From assembly GCF_014696625.1 (NCBI RefSeq), contig NZ_JACJQL010000012.1, forward strand, positions 90,137 through 154,136: a DNA stretch of 64,000 nucleotides, read 5' to 3'. Shown piece after piece: positions 47,077 to 56,555 of this stretch. Origin of the DNA: Nostoc parmelioides FACHB-3921 (lineage in GTDB: Bacteria; Cyanobacteriota; Cyanobacteriia; Cyanobacteriales; Nostocaceae). Positions within the stretch are counted from its first letter, which is position 1, and the number at the start of each line of letters is the position of its first letter. Position numbers and translations under genes: made by a program. Under the pieces are notes generated by a model. That model saw nothing but the letters and a program-made list of their open reading frames with translations. It was not told where the DNA came from and ran no database searches.

Positions 47077-47904
47077 TTAGTCTTGTTGGTGGGCAAATTT
47101 AGCAGCACCCCAAAGAGAAAGGGCGATCGCTATGACTAGTAAGACAGGTATGCTGTACCAAGGGAACTGAGATAAGGGCAAGTTGGCGGCTGCACGTAAC
47201 CCCGTACTGGCATAAGTTAAAGGGAATAGATAAACGACGAATTGGAATGCTGTTGGTAAGGTACTGGGGTCGAAGAAGGTTGCACCCAAGAAGGACATGG
47301 GGATAATAACAAAGTTGTTGTATAGTCCTACCGATTCGAGCGATCGCACAGATAGTCCCACAATTACACCCAAACCTGCAAATACTGCACAATTTAATAT
47401 CAACAACAGCAAAAACAGGGGATGAAGAAAATTCCAATTCCTAGTGATGATTATGGCTACCAATAGCACTGAACCAGAAGTCATCAAACCCCGCACAACT
47501 CCAGCCAGCATTTTACCTAGTTGCAGTGCTAAGGGATGTATGGGTGTAAGTAATAGTTCTTCAAAGGTTTTGGTAAATAATCTATCTCCACAAATTGAGA
47601 ATGTTGTCCCACCAAAGCTGATGGTCATGGAAGATAGGGCTACCATACCGGGCAAGATGAATTCTAAGTAGTTATTGTAATTGCCACTGATGGCGGAACC
47701 TGGACTAATTGAGCTACCCAGCCCTAAACCAAAAGCCAAAATATATATTAGTGGCGAGATTAATCCAGATGCAGCTACTTGGGCTATGCGTACCCGTAAA
47801 TCTAACCAATCTCCCCAAAAGATAGTCAGACTATCAGCTAACAGGATTTGCAGTTGTGAGGTTTTAAACTTTTTGCCCCAGATTAAGGATTTTTGAGATG
47901 CCAC
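47077..47904 (-). CDS. ABC-2 type transporter permease
   Basis: 275 residues with six predicted membrane helices and the ABC-2 signature region (about 100-200: IRTFEELLLTPI-like block TKTFEELLLTPIHPLALQLG, followed by a long hydrophobic run). Helices include GLISPLIYILAFGLGLGSSI, FVIIPMSFLGATFFDPSTLP and IPVLLVIAIALSLWGAAKFA. Starts with GTG, with GACGGA upstream. It would pair with an ATP-binding subunit for drug, polysaccharide or lipid export; none is adjacent, so the partner lies elsewhere. Confidence 0.88.
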   Translation of the reverse strand: MASQKSLIWGKKFKTSQLQILLADSLTIFWGDWLDLRVRIAQVAASGLISPLIYILAFGLGLGSSISPGSAISGNYNNYLEFILPGMVALSSMTISFGGTTFSICGDRLFTKTFEELLLTPIHPLALQLGKMLAGVVRGLMTSGSVLLVAIIITRNWNFLHPLFLLLLILNCAVFAGLGVIVGLSVRSLESVGLYNNFVIIPMSFLGATFFDPSTLPTAFQFVVYLFPLTYASTGLRAAANLPLSQFPWYSIPVLLVIAIALSLWGAAKFAHQQD

Positions 47905-48224
47905 TTTTTTCCGTCAGGTTTCACATTGGTTGTAAATATTACTTTACATTTTTTGATATCTCAATGTCTTGAGAGTAGGTAAGTTTTCATGGGTGAGTCC
48001 TAATCAATAATTGGTCATTAATAATGGACGCTCAAAACAAAGACGCAGTGACAATATCACTACGTCTCGCCTTCAGCTATGTATGCTTTGTCAAAAAATA
48101 TTTTTAAACGCAAGTGCGTATTAATTTTCGCCTCGACTCTCTTTTAAGGGTGGGTGATAACACCCAAATCAAAAGCTACCCACCCCATTTTGTGTTTTTT
48201 AAAGCTAGCTTACTTAGTTCAACC
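47905..48224. other. Intergenic region with terminator hairpin
   Basis: 320 bases without a gene. It contains GGGTGGGT (48148-48155) pairing with ACCCACCC (48178-48185) over a 22-base loop, placed 40 bases past the stop of the minus-strand pentapeptide gene, so a probable terminator. A weaker AGTGA/TCACT dyad lies near 48046-48065. Confidence 0.6.
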
Positions 48225-48683
48225 CTAATCCCAATCAGGAATATTTTGAGCTTCTTCACCACCAATACCGATCGCAGTATTATAAATTTCCGCATCGGTG
48301 ATGGTGAGATTATCCATTGATGCACCGTACACATTAGAGTCGATCACATGGGCGCGAGTCAAGTTTGCCCCATTCAGGTTAGCTTTTTTGAAATTGACGT
48401 TGGTTAGGTAGGCTGAAGTTAAGTTAGCTTTTTTTAAGTTGGCGTTAGTTAAGTCAGCACCTTCGAGGTTAGCGCCAGAGAGGTTAGCACCTGCCAAATT
48501 TGCTCCTCGTAAGTCAGCACCAATTAAATGAGCGCCACTGAGGTTCATGCCTGTTAGATTACACCCGTTACATTCCCCTGTTGATAATAACCTTTGTAGG
48601 TCTTGCGGATTCCCAGCTGTTACTGAGTTAGCCAAAAATAGGGGAGTTGCTAAGGCAAGCGCCGCGAATAGCTTAAGTTTCAT
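48225..48683 (-). CDS. Secreted pentapeptide-repeat protein
   Basis: 152 residues. A cleavable signal peptide (MKLKLFAALALATPLFLANS, then VTAG) directs it to the periplasm or thylakoid lumen. A short linker with CNGC precedes about 16 tandem A(D/N)LxX pentapeptides (GANLAGANLSGANLEGADLT, NANLKKANL), which fold as a right-handed beta-helix. The C-terminus is acidic. Lumenal pentapeptide proteins are common in cyanobacteria; role unknown. Stands alone on the minus strand with a hairpin downstream. Confidence 0.82.
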   Translation of the reverse strand: MKLKLFAALALATPLFLANSVTAGNPQDLQRLLSTGECNGCNLTGMNLSGAHLIGADLRGANLAGANLSGANLEGADLTNANLKKANLTSAYLTNVNFKKANLNGANLTRAHVIDSNVYGASMDNLTITDAEIYNTAIGIGGEEAQNIPDWD

Positions 48684-48994
48684 AATTATCCCCCTTTCTA
48701 TGTAGGTTGCGTCCGTTCTTTACCTCACATTTCTATTATCTCACTAAAATTCAGGAGAATGTTGATTTAAAGCACAACTTGTTTGTAATGTAAGAGATGT
48801 TTGATGGGATCTTGGATATTAGATTGGCTCTGGTTTTCAGAGATTTATATCTAAAGGAATAAGCACAAATACTTGGATTAATTTACTGTTAAATATTTTT
48901 AAGTTAATGTACCAATTAGTATAGTTATCTTATTAAAACTTTTCAGTGTGTGAATATTACTAAATGGTACACAGTAGTAATAATGTTTGGTACT
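48684..48994. other. Intergenic region, AT-rich
   Basis: 311 bases between the pentapeptide gene start and the hydrolase stop. No gene, repeat or convincing terminator seen; presumably contains the pentapeptide gene's promoter. Confidence 0.5.
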
Positions 48995-49858
48995 TTATAT
49001 CATCAGAAAATTCCGCATATACTGATTAACTAATTCTGGCTTTTCTTGTTGTACCCAGTGTCCACAAGCGGGAATATACTTAACTTGCAGGTCTTTGACA
49101 TAGGTTGAGGTGTCATAGGTGAGTTCTTTACCAAGAGCAGTATCATTCTCTCCCCAAATCAATAGTGTCGGCACATTCAAAACACCCCAGCTTTTATTAA
49201 AAAAGGAGTGAGAAAAAATGTTACGGTAATAATTCAACATAGCCGTGAGCGCATCTGGTTTTGCAGCTGCATTTCTATAAGTATTGAGGTCATCTGGAGT
49301 AAAAGCATTTTTATTAACTGCTGTGGTTTGAATAGTGTTGGGAATTGCTTGATAATCTGTAGATTGGAGTAGTAATTCAGGTAATGCAGGGATTTGAAAA
49401 AAGAAGATGTACCAACTACGTAATAACTGTTGAGGAGTGTATAGACCTTGAATAAATTTGGCTGGGTGCGGTAAGTTGAGAATGATTAATTTCTCCAGCA
49501 TATCGGGGTAGGCGTATGCAAATGACCAAGCGATCGCACCACCCCAATCATGACCTACTAGGATACACTTCTCATGCCCTAATTCTTTAATCAGTCCTGC
49601 CACATCTTTGATAAGCTCATCCATAACATAGGCTGATTGCTCTTGTGGCTTATCACTATCGTTGTAGCCACGTAAGTCCACCGCAACAACTTGATAATGT
49701 TGGGCAAATTCTGGGATTTGATGTCGCCAGGAATACCAACACTCAGGGAAGCCATGTAACATCAGCATCAATGTCCCTGTTCCTTGGGTAACGTAGTGTA
49801 GTTTTACCCCATTGGTAATCATGTATTCATGTTTCCAAGTTTCTTGGGTAACGGACAT
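48995..49858 (-). CDS. Alpha/beta hydrolase, epoxide-hydrolase-like
   Basis: 287 residues. The catalytic triad of an Asp-type alpha/beta hydrolase is visible: nucleophile Asp104 in VGHDWGGAIAW, acid Asp in LLIWGENDTALG (about 238), and His in IPACGHWVQQEKPE (about 267). The oxyanion-hole motif HGFPECWYSWRHQIP (about 35-49) is the HGxP form of epoxide hydrolases. It likely hydrolyses an epoxide to a diol; a dehalogenase cannot be fully excluded. Cytoplasmic. Divergent from the EEP gene. Confidence 0.85.
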   Translation of the reverse strand: MSVTQETWKHEYMITNGVKLHYVTQGTGTLMLMLHGFPECWYSWRHQIPEFAQHYQVVAVDLRGYNDSDKPQEQSAYVMDELIKDVAGLIKELGHEKCILVGHDWGGAIAWSFAYAYPDMLEKLIILNLPHPAKFIQGLYTPQQLLRSWYIFFFQIPALPELLLQSTDYQAIPNTIQTTAVNKNAFTPDDLNTYRNAAAKPDALTAMLNYYRNIFSHSFFNKSWGVLNVPTLLIWGENDTALGKELTYDTSTYVKDLQVKYIPACGHWVQQEKPELVNQYMRNFLMI

Positions 49859-50144
49859 ATAAGACTCCTATGTAATTGATTGATTTATTAGTAGATGTGG
49901 GTAATGGGTAAGAGTTCTGGCTCACTTATTAATTATCAAATCCAGAGATGACTATAGTTATGATGTGGCATTTTTAAATGAAAAACATCTGTTTATAGAG
50001 AGTATTCTTACAGCATTTATAAACCAAGTGCAGATAATAACAGAGTAATACAGATAAGTCATCAACACTTGTGAGTAAAAGTTACTGCGCTACTGGATAG
50101 TATGTAATAAAGTTAAGCTAGATAAATTTTCTTGAATACTAGTC

Positions 50145-50981
50145 ATGCCTGACATCAAAGAACACGCAGTTATTCTTGCCAGACAATTTCTGCCTTATTA
50201 CAGATTTAGGCGTACACAAGAATCAACTATTGATAGTGATCAGGGATTACAAACAGAACTAAACAGTAATTCTATTAAAGTTTTAAATTGGAATATTGCT
50301 AAAAATAACTTTGAGAAATTTTGGTTTCAAGACTTTTTTAAAATTCTCAGGCTGTACCAACCAGACCTCATATTTCTACAAGAAGTCCGGATGGGTGTGA
50401 ATGTGGAACAGATTATGGGCTTTACAAACATGAATTGGGCTTATGCACCTAACTTTATCGATGCTCATCATCAAACTTATTCAGGTATTTTGACTGCGGC
50501 TAAAATTAGTGCGATCGCTAAAAAAGTTATCATTACAAAACACCATGAGCCTGTATTTAAAACTCCTAAGGTTTCACTGATCACTGAATATTCTCTATCT
50601 CATCAAGAACAGACACTTTTAACTATTAATAGCCATCTGATTAATTTTGTGGATTTGGAGAAATTTAAAGCTCAATTACATGAATTAGAGTTAGCTATAT
50701 CCACCCATAGTGGCCCGATTATATTTGCTGGGGATTTCAATATCTGGAGTCGTAAACGAGCAGTAATTTTAGAGAAAACCGTAATTAGATTGGGTTTAAG
50801 AGAAGCACATTTTGCACCTGAAGAAAACAAGAAGATTAAAAGGTTTCTTTTGTCACCCCCCCTAGACTATATTTTTTATCGTGGTTTGAGTGAACAACCA
50901 GCTAGTGCTAAGGTTTTAGATGAAATTTGTTCATCCGATCACAAACCTTTACTGGCAGAATTTACTTATGTAGATACGTAA
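50145..50981 (+). CDS. Endonuclease/exonuclease/phosphatase family protein
   Basis: 278 residues with the full metal-dependent phosphoesterase set: VLNWNIAKNN (about 46), LIFLQEVRMG (catalytic Glu, about 80), INSHLINF, FAGDFNIWSRKR (about 198, Asp and Asn) and SSDHKPLLAEF (about 265, catalytic Asp-His). No signal peptide. The family includes DNases, inositol phosphatases and sphingomyelinases. The next gene, a cardiolipin-synthase-like PLD enzyme, starts nine bases downstream, so a phospholipid-related role is plausible. That pairing recurs in bacteria. Confidence 0.87.
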   Translation: MPDIKEHAVILARQFLPYYRFRRTQESTIDSDQGLQTELNSNSIKVLNWNIAKNNFEKFWFQDFFKILRLYQPDLIFLQEVRMGVNVEQIMGFTNMNWAYAPNFIDAHHQTYSGILTAAKISAIAKKVIITKHHEPVFKTPKVSLITEYSLSHQEQTLLTINSHLINFVDLEKFKAQLHELELAISTHSGPIIFAGDFNIWSRKRAVILEKTVIRLGLREAHFAPEENKKIKRFLLSPPLDYIFYRGLSEQPASAKVLDEICSSDHKPLLAEFTYVDT

Positions 50982-50990
50982 GAAATTCAG

Positions 50991-52433
50991 ATGCTGATAG
51001 ACAGTAGCATCCTTGCTTTTTTTAGTGCAGCTACAGTTGTTGTTCATGGTTTGGGGATTGCCCATGCGGCCCATGCTGTGATGAATGTTCGTTCTTCTCG
51101 TGGGGCGATCGCTTGGAGTATTTCGTTAATAACTTTTCCCTGGCTGGCTATTCCTTTATATTGGATTTTAGGCAGAACTAAGTTTCATGGATATTCTGAA
51201 GCTATCCGCTCGGTTTACACCCAACATTATCAATTTGTTCGTCAAACTTACGTTGAAATTACAAAATTTCATGTGGCAGTTCCGGCAAAATTGGAACCAT
51301 TACAACTACTAGCTAAAGCCTGTATTGGTCTTCCTTTTACATCTGGTAATAATGCCAAACTACTAATTAATGGTCAGCAAACTTATGCAGCCATGTTGAG
51401 TGCGATCGCATCTGCCAATAGTTATATTTTGCTGCAATCCTACATTATTGTTGATGACAAAGCTGGGAATGAGTTTAAAGATGCTCTAATTGCCAAGGCA
51501 AAGCAAGGAGTAAGAGTTTACTTAATTTACGATGAAATTGGTTCTAATAAAATCTCTCGCCTTTATATTAAATCTCTGCAAAAATCTGGTATTCAGGTGA
51601 GTGCATTTCATACTACCAAAGGCAGAGGTAATCGTTTTCAACTAAATTTCCGCAACCATCGCAAAATTTTAGTAGTTGATGGGAGAACGGCGTTTATTGG
51701 GGGATTGAATATTAGTGATGAATATCTGGGTAAAAATCCCCGCCTGAGTCCTTGGCGTGATACCCACATGATGTTACAAGGCCCCACTGTCCAAAGTCTG
51801 CAAGGATGTTTTTTACAAGATTGGTATTGGGCGACTCGTCAAGTCATTGATGTAAACTGGCGAGTGCAACCCAATTTGGAAAGCGACTACACAGCATTGG
51901 TATTTCCTACTGGCCCCGCAGATAAGTTGAAAGCTTGTAAACTGTTTTTCGTCAACACTATCAATCAAGCACAAACTCGTCTTTGGATTGCTACTCCCTA
52001 TTTTGTACCGGATGATTCCACCTTAACAGCTTTGAAATTGGCAGCATTGCGTGGTGTAGATGTGCGAATTATTTTACCAAATCGACCAGATCATTTACTG
52101 GTGTATTTGTGTTCTTTCTCTTATTACACAGAGATGAAAGCAATGAATATTAAGTTGTATCGATATAAACATGGATTTATGCACCAAAAGGTGATACTCA
52201 TCGATGAAGAAATAGCAGGTGTGGGAACAGTTAATCTCGATAATCGCTCATTCTTTCTCAACTTTGAAGTTATGGGTTTTGTTGCCGATTCTCAATTTGT
52301 TAAAAGTGTGGAGGAAATGTTACAAGCTGATTTGGCGGCTGCTGTGGCTGTAAATTTTTCTGATTATGAGAAAAAATCTTTTTGGTTTAAGTTAGCTGTG
52401 AGAATATCTAGTTTGTTAAAACCTTTATTGTGA
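50991..52433 (+). CDS. Cardiolipin synthase-like phospholipase D enzyme
   Basis: 480 residues. Two N-terminal membrane helices (about 5-25 and 38-58, a PLDc_N region) anchor it. Two complete HKD motifs, HRKILVVD (His223) and HQKVILID (His398), each followed by GGLN and GTVNLDNRS, make the PLD active site. It would join two phosphatidylglycerols to form cardiolipin or transfer phosphatidyl groups. Length and layout match bacterial ClsA-type enzymes. Whether this organism makes cardiolipin is not shown. Its last codons overlap a truncated aldo/keto reductase frame by four bases. Confidence 0.87.
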   Translation: MLIDSSILAFFSAATVVVHGLGIAHAAHAVMNVRSSRGAIAWSISLITFPWLAIPLYWILGRTKFHGYSEAIRSVYTQHYQFVRQTYVEITKFHVAVPAKLEPLQLLAKACIGLPFTSGNNAKLLINGQQTYAAMLSAIASANSYILLQSYIIVDDKAGNEFKDALIAKAKQGVRVYLIYDEIGSNKISRLYIKSLQKSGIQVSAFHTTKGRGNRFQLNFRNHRKILVVDGRTAFIGGLNISDEYLGKNPRLSPWRDTHMMLQGPTVQSLQGCFLQDWYWATRQVIDVNWRVQPNLESDYTALVFPTGPADKLKACKLFFVNTINQAQTRLWIATPYFVPDDSTLTALKLAALRGVDVRIILPNRPDHLLVYLCSFSYYTEMKAMNIKLYRYKHGFMHQKVILIDEEIAGVGTVNLDNRSFFLNFEVMGFVADSQFVKSVEEMLQADLAAAVAVNFSDYEKKSFWFKLAVRISSLLKPLL

Positions 52434-53005
52434 TACCGTTTCTTAATGAAATGCAAGACCCAGACCGGATTTTTGCTCCTGGTGGTGCGATGAAAGCAGT
52501 TGTGGAAGCACAAAAGGCTGGCAAGATTCGCTACATCGGTTTTACTGGACACAAAGACCCTTTAGTACACCTGAGAATGTTGGAAGTTGCAGATCAAAAT
52601 AACTTCCGTTTTGATGCGGTACAGATGCCGTTAAATGTGATGGATGCCCATTTCCGCAGTTTTGAGAGGCAAGTTTTACCTAGACTGGTGCAAGATAAGA
52701 TTGCTGTACTGGGAATGAAATCAATGGGCGACCAAAACATTCTGAAAAGTAATGTGGTTAAACCAATTGAATGTCTGCATTACGCCATGAATCTGCCAAC
52801 TTCAACGGTGATTACAGGCATTGAAAGTATGCCTATTTTAGAGCAGGCTTTCCAAGCAGTACGCACTTTTACACCCATGAGCCAGGAACAAGTTAGAGCG
52901 CTGCTGAATCGGACTCGCCAAGCTGCGCTAAAAGGTGAGTATGAACTATTTAAAACCACTAGTCAATTTGATAGCACAGCCAAAAATCCTGAGTGGTTGG
53001 GATAG
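52430..53005 (+). pseudogene. 5'-truncated aldo/keto reductase
   Basis: 191 codons from a GTG overlapping the previous stop. The sequence corresponds to the C-terminal 60% of an aldo/keto reductase: DPDRIFAPGGAMKAVVEAQK, GKIRYIGFTGHKDPLVHLRM, FDAVQMPLNVMD and TSTVITGIESMPILEQAF. The N-terminal third, with the catalytic Asp, Tyr and Lys, is absent, and upstream DNA is the PLD gene. A deletion probably joined it to cls, so it should not be an active reductase unless the fragment has another role. Confidence 0.8.
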
Positions 53006-53126
53006 AAGCTGATTTCAAGTCTTCAAAAGAGTTTAGGTGTATAGGGGTGTAGAGAAAATACATTTTTATGCCCTCTTTTAAAGAGTAGTGTTTGAGCGAT
53101 CGCCAATATAGATTGTGAGATAATAT

Positions 53127-53474
53127 ATGCAAAATTCTACAAATGTAATGAATATAAAGCAAACACTAACATCTATTATTAAAGTTATCTCCACAATTCT
53201 CATCAGCACTGCTATTGGTTTGGAATTATGGAATCTTTATGCCGTAGCCGCTAATATAAATATTCCCGGCATTTTAAATCCTATTTTCTGGGTTGAGCGC
53301 TTTGCTGTAAGCTGCCATTTTTTGGAAGGAATCATCGCGGCTTTTTATGCTCCTAGCAAAAAAAAGATGCCAATTCAATATGGCATCTATACATTTTTTG
53401 TGGGTACAGTTGGTTTATTAGAACTGTTTAGCAAAAAGTCTGAAGATATATGTAATATAGAGGCAAAACATTAG
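53127..53474 (+). CDS. Hypothetical membrane protein (115 aa)
   Basis: Not recognised. Three hydrophobic segments (about residues 17-40, 52-72, 84-103) and a charged C-terminus ending KKSEDICNIEAKH. The stop codon overlaps the stop of the convergent GGDEF-EAL gene by four bases. Small size and lack of homology clues leave the function open. Confidence 0.55.
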   Translation: MQNSTNVMNIKQTLTSIIKVISTILISTAIGLELWNLYAVAANINIPGILNPIFWVERFAVSCHFLEGIIAAFYAPSKKKMPIQYGIYTFFVGTVGLLELFSKKSEDICNIEAKH

Positions 53475-55192
53475 ACTGCGGCTACCTCTTGTCTGTCGTA
53501 GACCATAGCCTTTTTCTGCTGCAATATTTCCGTGATTTCGTCCGCAGGTGCAGGGATACCGAAGTAATATCCCTGGCCTTCTTGACACCCACGTTTTTGT
53601 AAATAACTAAGCTGTTGTTGGGTTTCTATTCCTTCAGCTGTGATCTTCAATTGTAAGCTTTTTGCTAGGGCAATAATAGCGTTAGTCACGGCAGCACTAT
53701 CAGGATTAGAACATACATCCTGCACAAATGACCGATCAATTTTCAGCATATTTACAGGAAAGCGCTTCAGATAGTTAAGAGAAGAATAACCAGTACCGAA
53801 GTCATCTAAAGCTAGCCATATGCCCAATTCTCGCAATTGTTTAAGTATTGTGACTGAGCGCTGAATGTCTGTCATTAAAGAACTTTCCGTAACTTCCAGT
53901 TCCAGATACGATGGATGCAAACCACTCCCCTGTATGATTTCACCGACAAGGTCTACTAAATTTGATTCTTCAAACTGTCGGGCTGATAGATTTACTGACA
54001 TTCGCATCGGGGTAAATCCTGCAAGTTGCCAAACACGGTTTTGTGTGCAAGCAGTTCGTAGTACCCATTCGCCAATTTCCACAATCAAGCCGTTGGCTTC
54101 TGCAATAGGAATAAACTTGGCAGGAGATACTAAACCTCGTGTAGGATGTTGCCAGCGTACCAATGCTTCAACTGCTGTGATTTGCTTAGTCTGTAAATCG
54201 ATAATGGGTTGGTAATAAACGACTATTTCATTTCGCTGTAATGCTCCATATAGTTCATTCTCTAAGGCTAATCGTTCTTGCAGTTGGGCGTTAATCTCTG
54301 GCGAATAGAACTGGTGTTGGCTACGTCCTTGTTGCTTGGCTTGATACAAAGCTACATGAGCCTGCTGCAACAACTGGTCTACATCATAAAGATTATCCGG
54401 TTGATTAATTGTGATACCGATGCTAGCCGTGATATGAATATGATTGCCTTGAATGAAGAAAGGTTTGCTTAAGGCAGTCAGCAAGAGCTGTGAAAGCTTG
54501 ATGATACTTTCAATTGAGTGAATGTCTAAGCGAACGATCGCAAATTCATCGCCACTCAAATAAGCTAAAGTATCCTTCTGAGCTAAACAACTTGTCAAGC
54601 GCTGGGCTACCGCTCTTAATAGTAAATTTGATAGCTCATGTTCTAGGGTATGACTCATTCCAGTAAAATCATCAATTCCCAACACCATTACAGCTACCAT
54701 TTTTTGGCTGTATTGCTGGGATATAGCCTGATGGACACGTTCCCGCAATAGCTCCCGATTAGGCAAGCCTGTGAGTTTGTCATAATTGCTGATATAGTCA
54801 ATTAACTCGTCTAATTTGTAGAGAGTTTGTGATGTATCTGCCATGAGAGTACCCGCTTCATCCGCAAATTCTGTAGGTAGACTAGGTAAAGTTTTGTTAT
54901 TGAGGTAGTCTCGCAGGGTGGCGGATGTCAAATTGACGGGAATCAGCAGATGGTGAAGTGCATAAAGAGTAACAACCGTGCCAATTAACGTAGCGAATAA
55001 AGCAATAACCAAAACTCTAATTGTCATTTCCCAAGAATAAGAATTAGAAATGACGAAACTGAAGAGTAAAGTTAAAAGCGGAATGTGAGTTCCTAAAAAC
55101 GCCACCAACATAATTTTGGCGGTGTAATTTTTTTTGAGCAATCGAAAATTATCTAGAGTTGAGTATAAGTAGAGCTTCTGATTTAACTGCAT
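53471..55192 (-). CDS. GGDEF-EAL cyclic-di-GMP protein, membrane-bound
   Basis: 573 residues. Two membrane helices at the N-terminus (about 27-50 and 58-80), a HAMP-like linker, then GGDEF (about 135-295) and EAL (about 310-560) domains. The diguanylate cyclase signature is LSGDEFA (Ser213-Gly-Asp-Glu-Phe) with Ser for the first Gly. The EAL domain looks complete: EALVRW, MSVNLSARQF, ELEVTES, DDFGTGYSS, LKIDRSFV, TAEGIET and GYYFGIP. It should therefore hydrolyse c-di-GMP; cyclase activity is uncertain. Controls motility or adhesion in other cyanobacteria. Confidence 0.88.
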   Translation of the reverse strand: MQLNQKLYLYSTLDNFRLLKKNYTAKIMLVAFLGTHIPLLTLLFSFVISNSYSWEMTIRVLVIALFATLIGTVVTLYALHHLLIPVNLTSATLRDYLNNKTLPSLPTEFADEAGTLMADTSQTLYKLDELIDYISNYDKLTGLPNRELLRERVHQAISQQYSQKMVAVMVLGIDDFTGMSHTLEHELSNLLLRAVAQRLTSCLAQKDTLAYLSGDEFAIVRLDIHSIESIIKLSQLLLTALSKPFFIQGNHIHITASIGITINQPDNLYDVDQLLQQAHVALYQAKQQGRSQHQFYSPEINAQLQERLALENELYGALQRNEIVVYYQPIIDLQTKQITAVEALVRWQHPTRGLVSPAKFIPIAEANGLIVEIGEWVLRTACTQNRVWQLAGFTPMRMSVNLSARQFEESNLVDLVGEIIQGSGLHPSYLELEVTESSLMTDIQRSVTILKQLRELGIWLALDDFGTGYSSLNYLKRFPVNMLKIDRSFVQDVCSNPDSAAVTNAIIALAKSLQLKITAEGIETQQQLSYLQKRGCQEGQGYYFGIPAPADEITEILQQKKAMVYDRQEVAAV

Positions 55193-55674
55193 AGATCCTA
55201 ATGTGGGGTTTGAAAGTTGGCAAATTGCTACTCAGATATTCTTGTTATCCTGATTCACCAGCCAGTAGAAACAAACCAATTAGAGGTTATTTATTATGCT
55301 GCCCCAAATAACTATCGAATATATAGAATTTTATTTATAGTTTTTGTAAATATTTTGATATGGGCTTGTTTACAAAAAAATAATGACGTGATTTTACTTA
55401 GAGATTAATAAAATTTACGTAAGATAAAAATCAAAGCATTTACAAGTATAAATGCTTATACTGGAGCATGGCTGATTGCTGGAATTTTGGAGTTACAATT
55501 TGTAGTACATTTGTGTATTCCAAAGAAACCCTGCTACGCAAGCAAAGAATGGGTAGGATGAGTAGGAGTGTGCTGTAATAATTAATCAAGTCCTTACTGC
55601 CAGGTAATAGCAATTATTTTCATATGACTCAAATTTAATTTTTTCAGTCTCTAAATAAACATATTTATCTAAAA
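55193..55674. other. Intergenic region with a small hairpin
   Basis: About 480 bases, AT-rich, without a supported gene. AAGCATTTA (55434-55442) pairs perfectly with TAAATGCTT (55449-55457) over a six-base loop, without a following U-run. A 63-codon TTG-initiated ORF near 55217 is hydrophobic but not convincing. Confidence 0.5.
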
Positions 55675-56115
55675 ATGAATGAATCAAATTTTGATGAAAA
55701 AAATAAACACAGTAACATTGAGGCTGAAGATGATAACGGTCAGTTGCAACAAATAAATGCCGAACTAAGAGATTTCATGGAGACACTTCCGCCCCCAATA
55801 GTTCTTCAACAATACAACAGTATTCTGCCCAATACATCTGACCGAATTCTTTCTATGGCTGAGAGAGAGCAAGAACACAGGCACAAAATGAGGGAGAAGC
55901 TTATAGATGTGCAAATCTCTGATATTAGACAAGAAAGGTATGAAAGACGTTTAGAACAAATTTTCGCCTTTTCTCTTGGTGTGGTATCAATGATATCTGG
56001 TGCAATTATAGCTATTTGGAAATCTCCTTTAGCTGGTAGTTGTATCTGCTCAACAGGAGTGCTTTCTGTTGTTTTTATCTTTCTTTTAAGGCGTAAAACG
56101 CAACAAAATAATTGA
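55675..56115 (+). CDS. DUF2335 membrane protein
   Basis: 146 residues. The family block LPPPIVLQQYNSILPNTSDR followed by ILSMAEREQEHRHKMREKL is typical of DUF2335, and two membrane helices (about 103-122 and 126-140) follow. The N-terminus is acidic and disordered. Function unknown. The Uma2 fragment that follows starts within its stop codon. Confidence 0.75.
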   Translation: MNESNFDEKNKHSNIEAEDDNGQLQQINAELRDFMETLPPPIVLQQYNSILPNTSDRILSMAEREQEHRHKMREKLIDVQISDIRQERYERRLEQIFAFSLGVVSMISGAIIAIWKSPLAGSCICSTGVLSVVFIFLLRRKTQQNN

Positions 56116-56369
56116 CAGGGCGACAGGTTGAATTGCTCAATGGAGAGATTGTAGAGATGGCCCCAGAGGGAGAACCCAATGCTTATTGTAGTGATAAGGC
56201 GGGGGAATATTTAATTTACCTGTTAGGAAATAAGGCGAAAGTCCGCCAAGCTAAACCCATTACCTTACCTGATAGTAACTCAGAACCAGAACCTGATATT
56301 GCGGTTTCTATTCGTCAATATCCTGAGGAATTAAGCGGAGAGAACAGAATTACAGCTATACCTTATTAA
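56112..56369 (+). pseudogene. Truncated Uma2-type (DUF820) endonuclease remnant
   Basis: 85 codons from a TTG. VELLNGEIVEMAPEGEPNAY, KAKVRQAKPITLPDSNSEPE and PDIAVSIRQY match the central part of the Uma2/DUF820 family. The usual N-terminal 30-40 residues and about 80 C-terminal residues, including the later catalytic Glu/Lys segment (VIEVADSTL-like), are missing. It reads as a decayed copy. An intact relative is encoded at 59221-59784. Confidence 0.75.
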
Positions 56370-56555
56370 GAACTTACACTATAAATAGTAACAAATGGAG
56401 AAACTCATGACGATAGATATAAATATTTTAAAGGAGGAAGTGGTGGAAAGGATAGTTTTAGACTTTTTATTTTTCTTCAGATAGCTTGTTTTTCCAAGCA
56501 ATTGTATTTTGAGATGCACTGATTTTTTGAAAAAGCGATATTATTGCTCTTATAT

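Noticed and set aside
55217..55408. 63-codon TTG-initiated hydrophobic ORF
   Set aside because: No ribosome-binding site or homology clue; hydrophobicity follows from AT-rich DNA.
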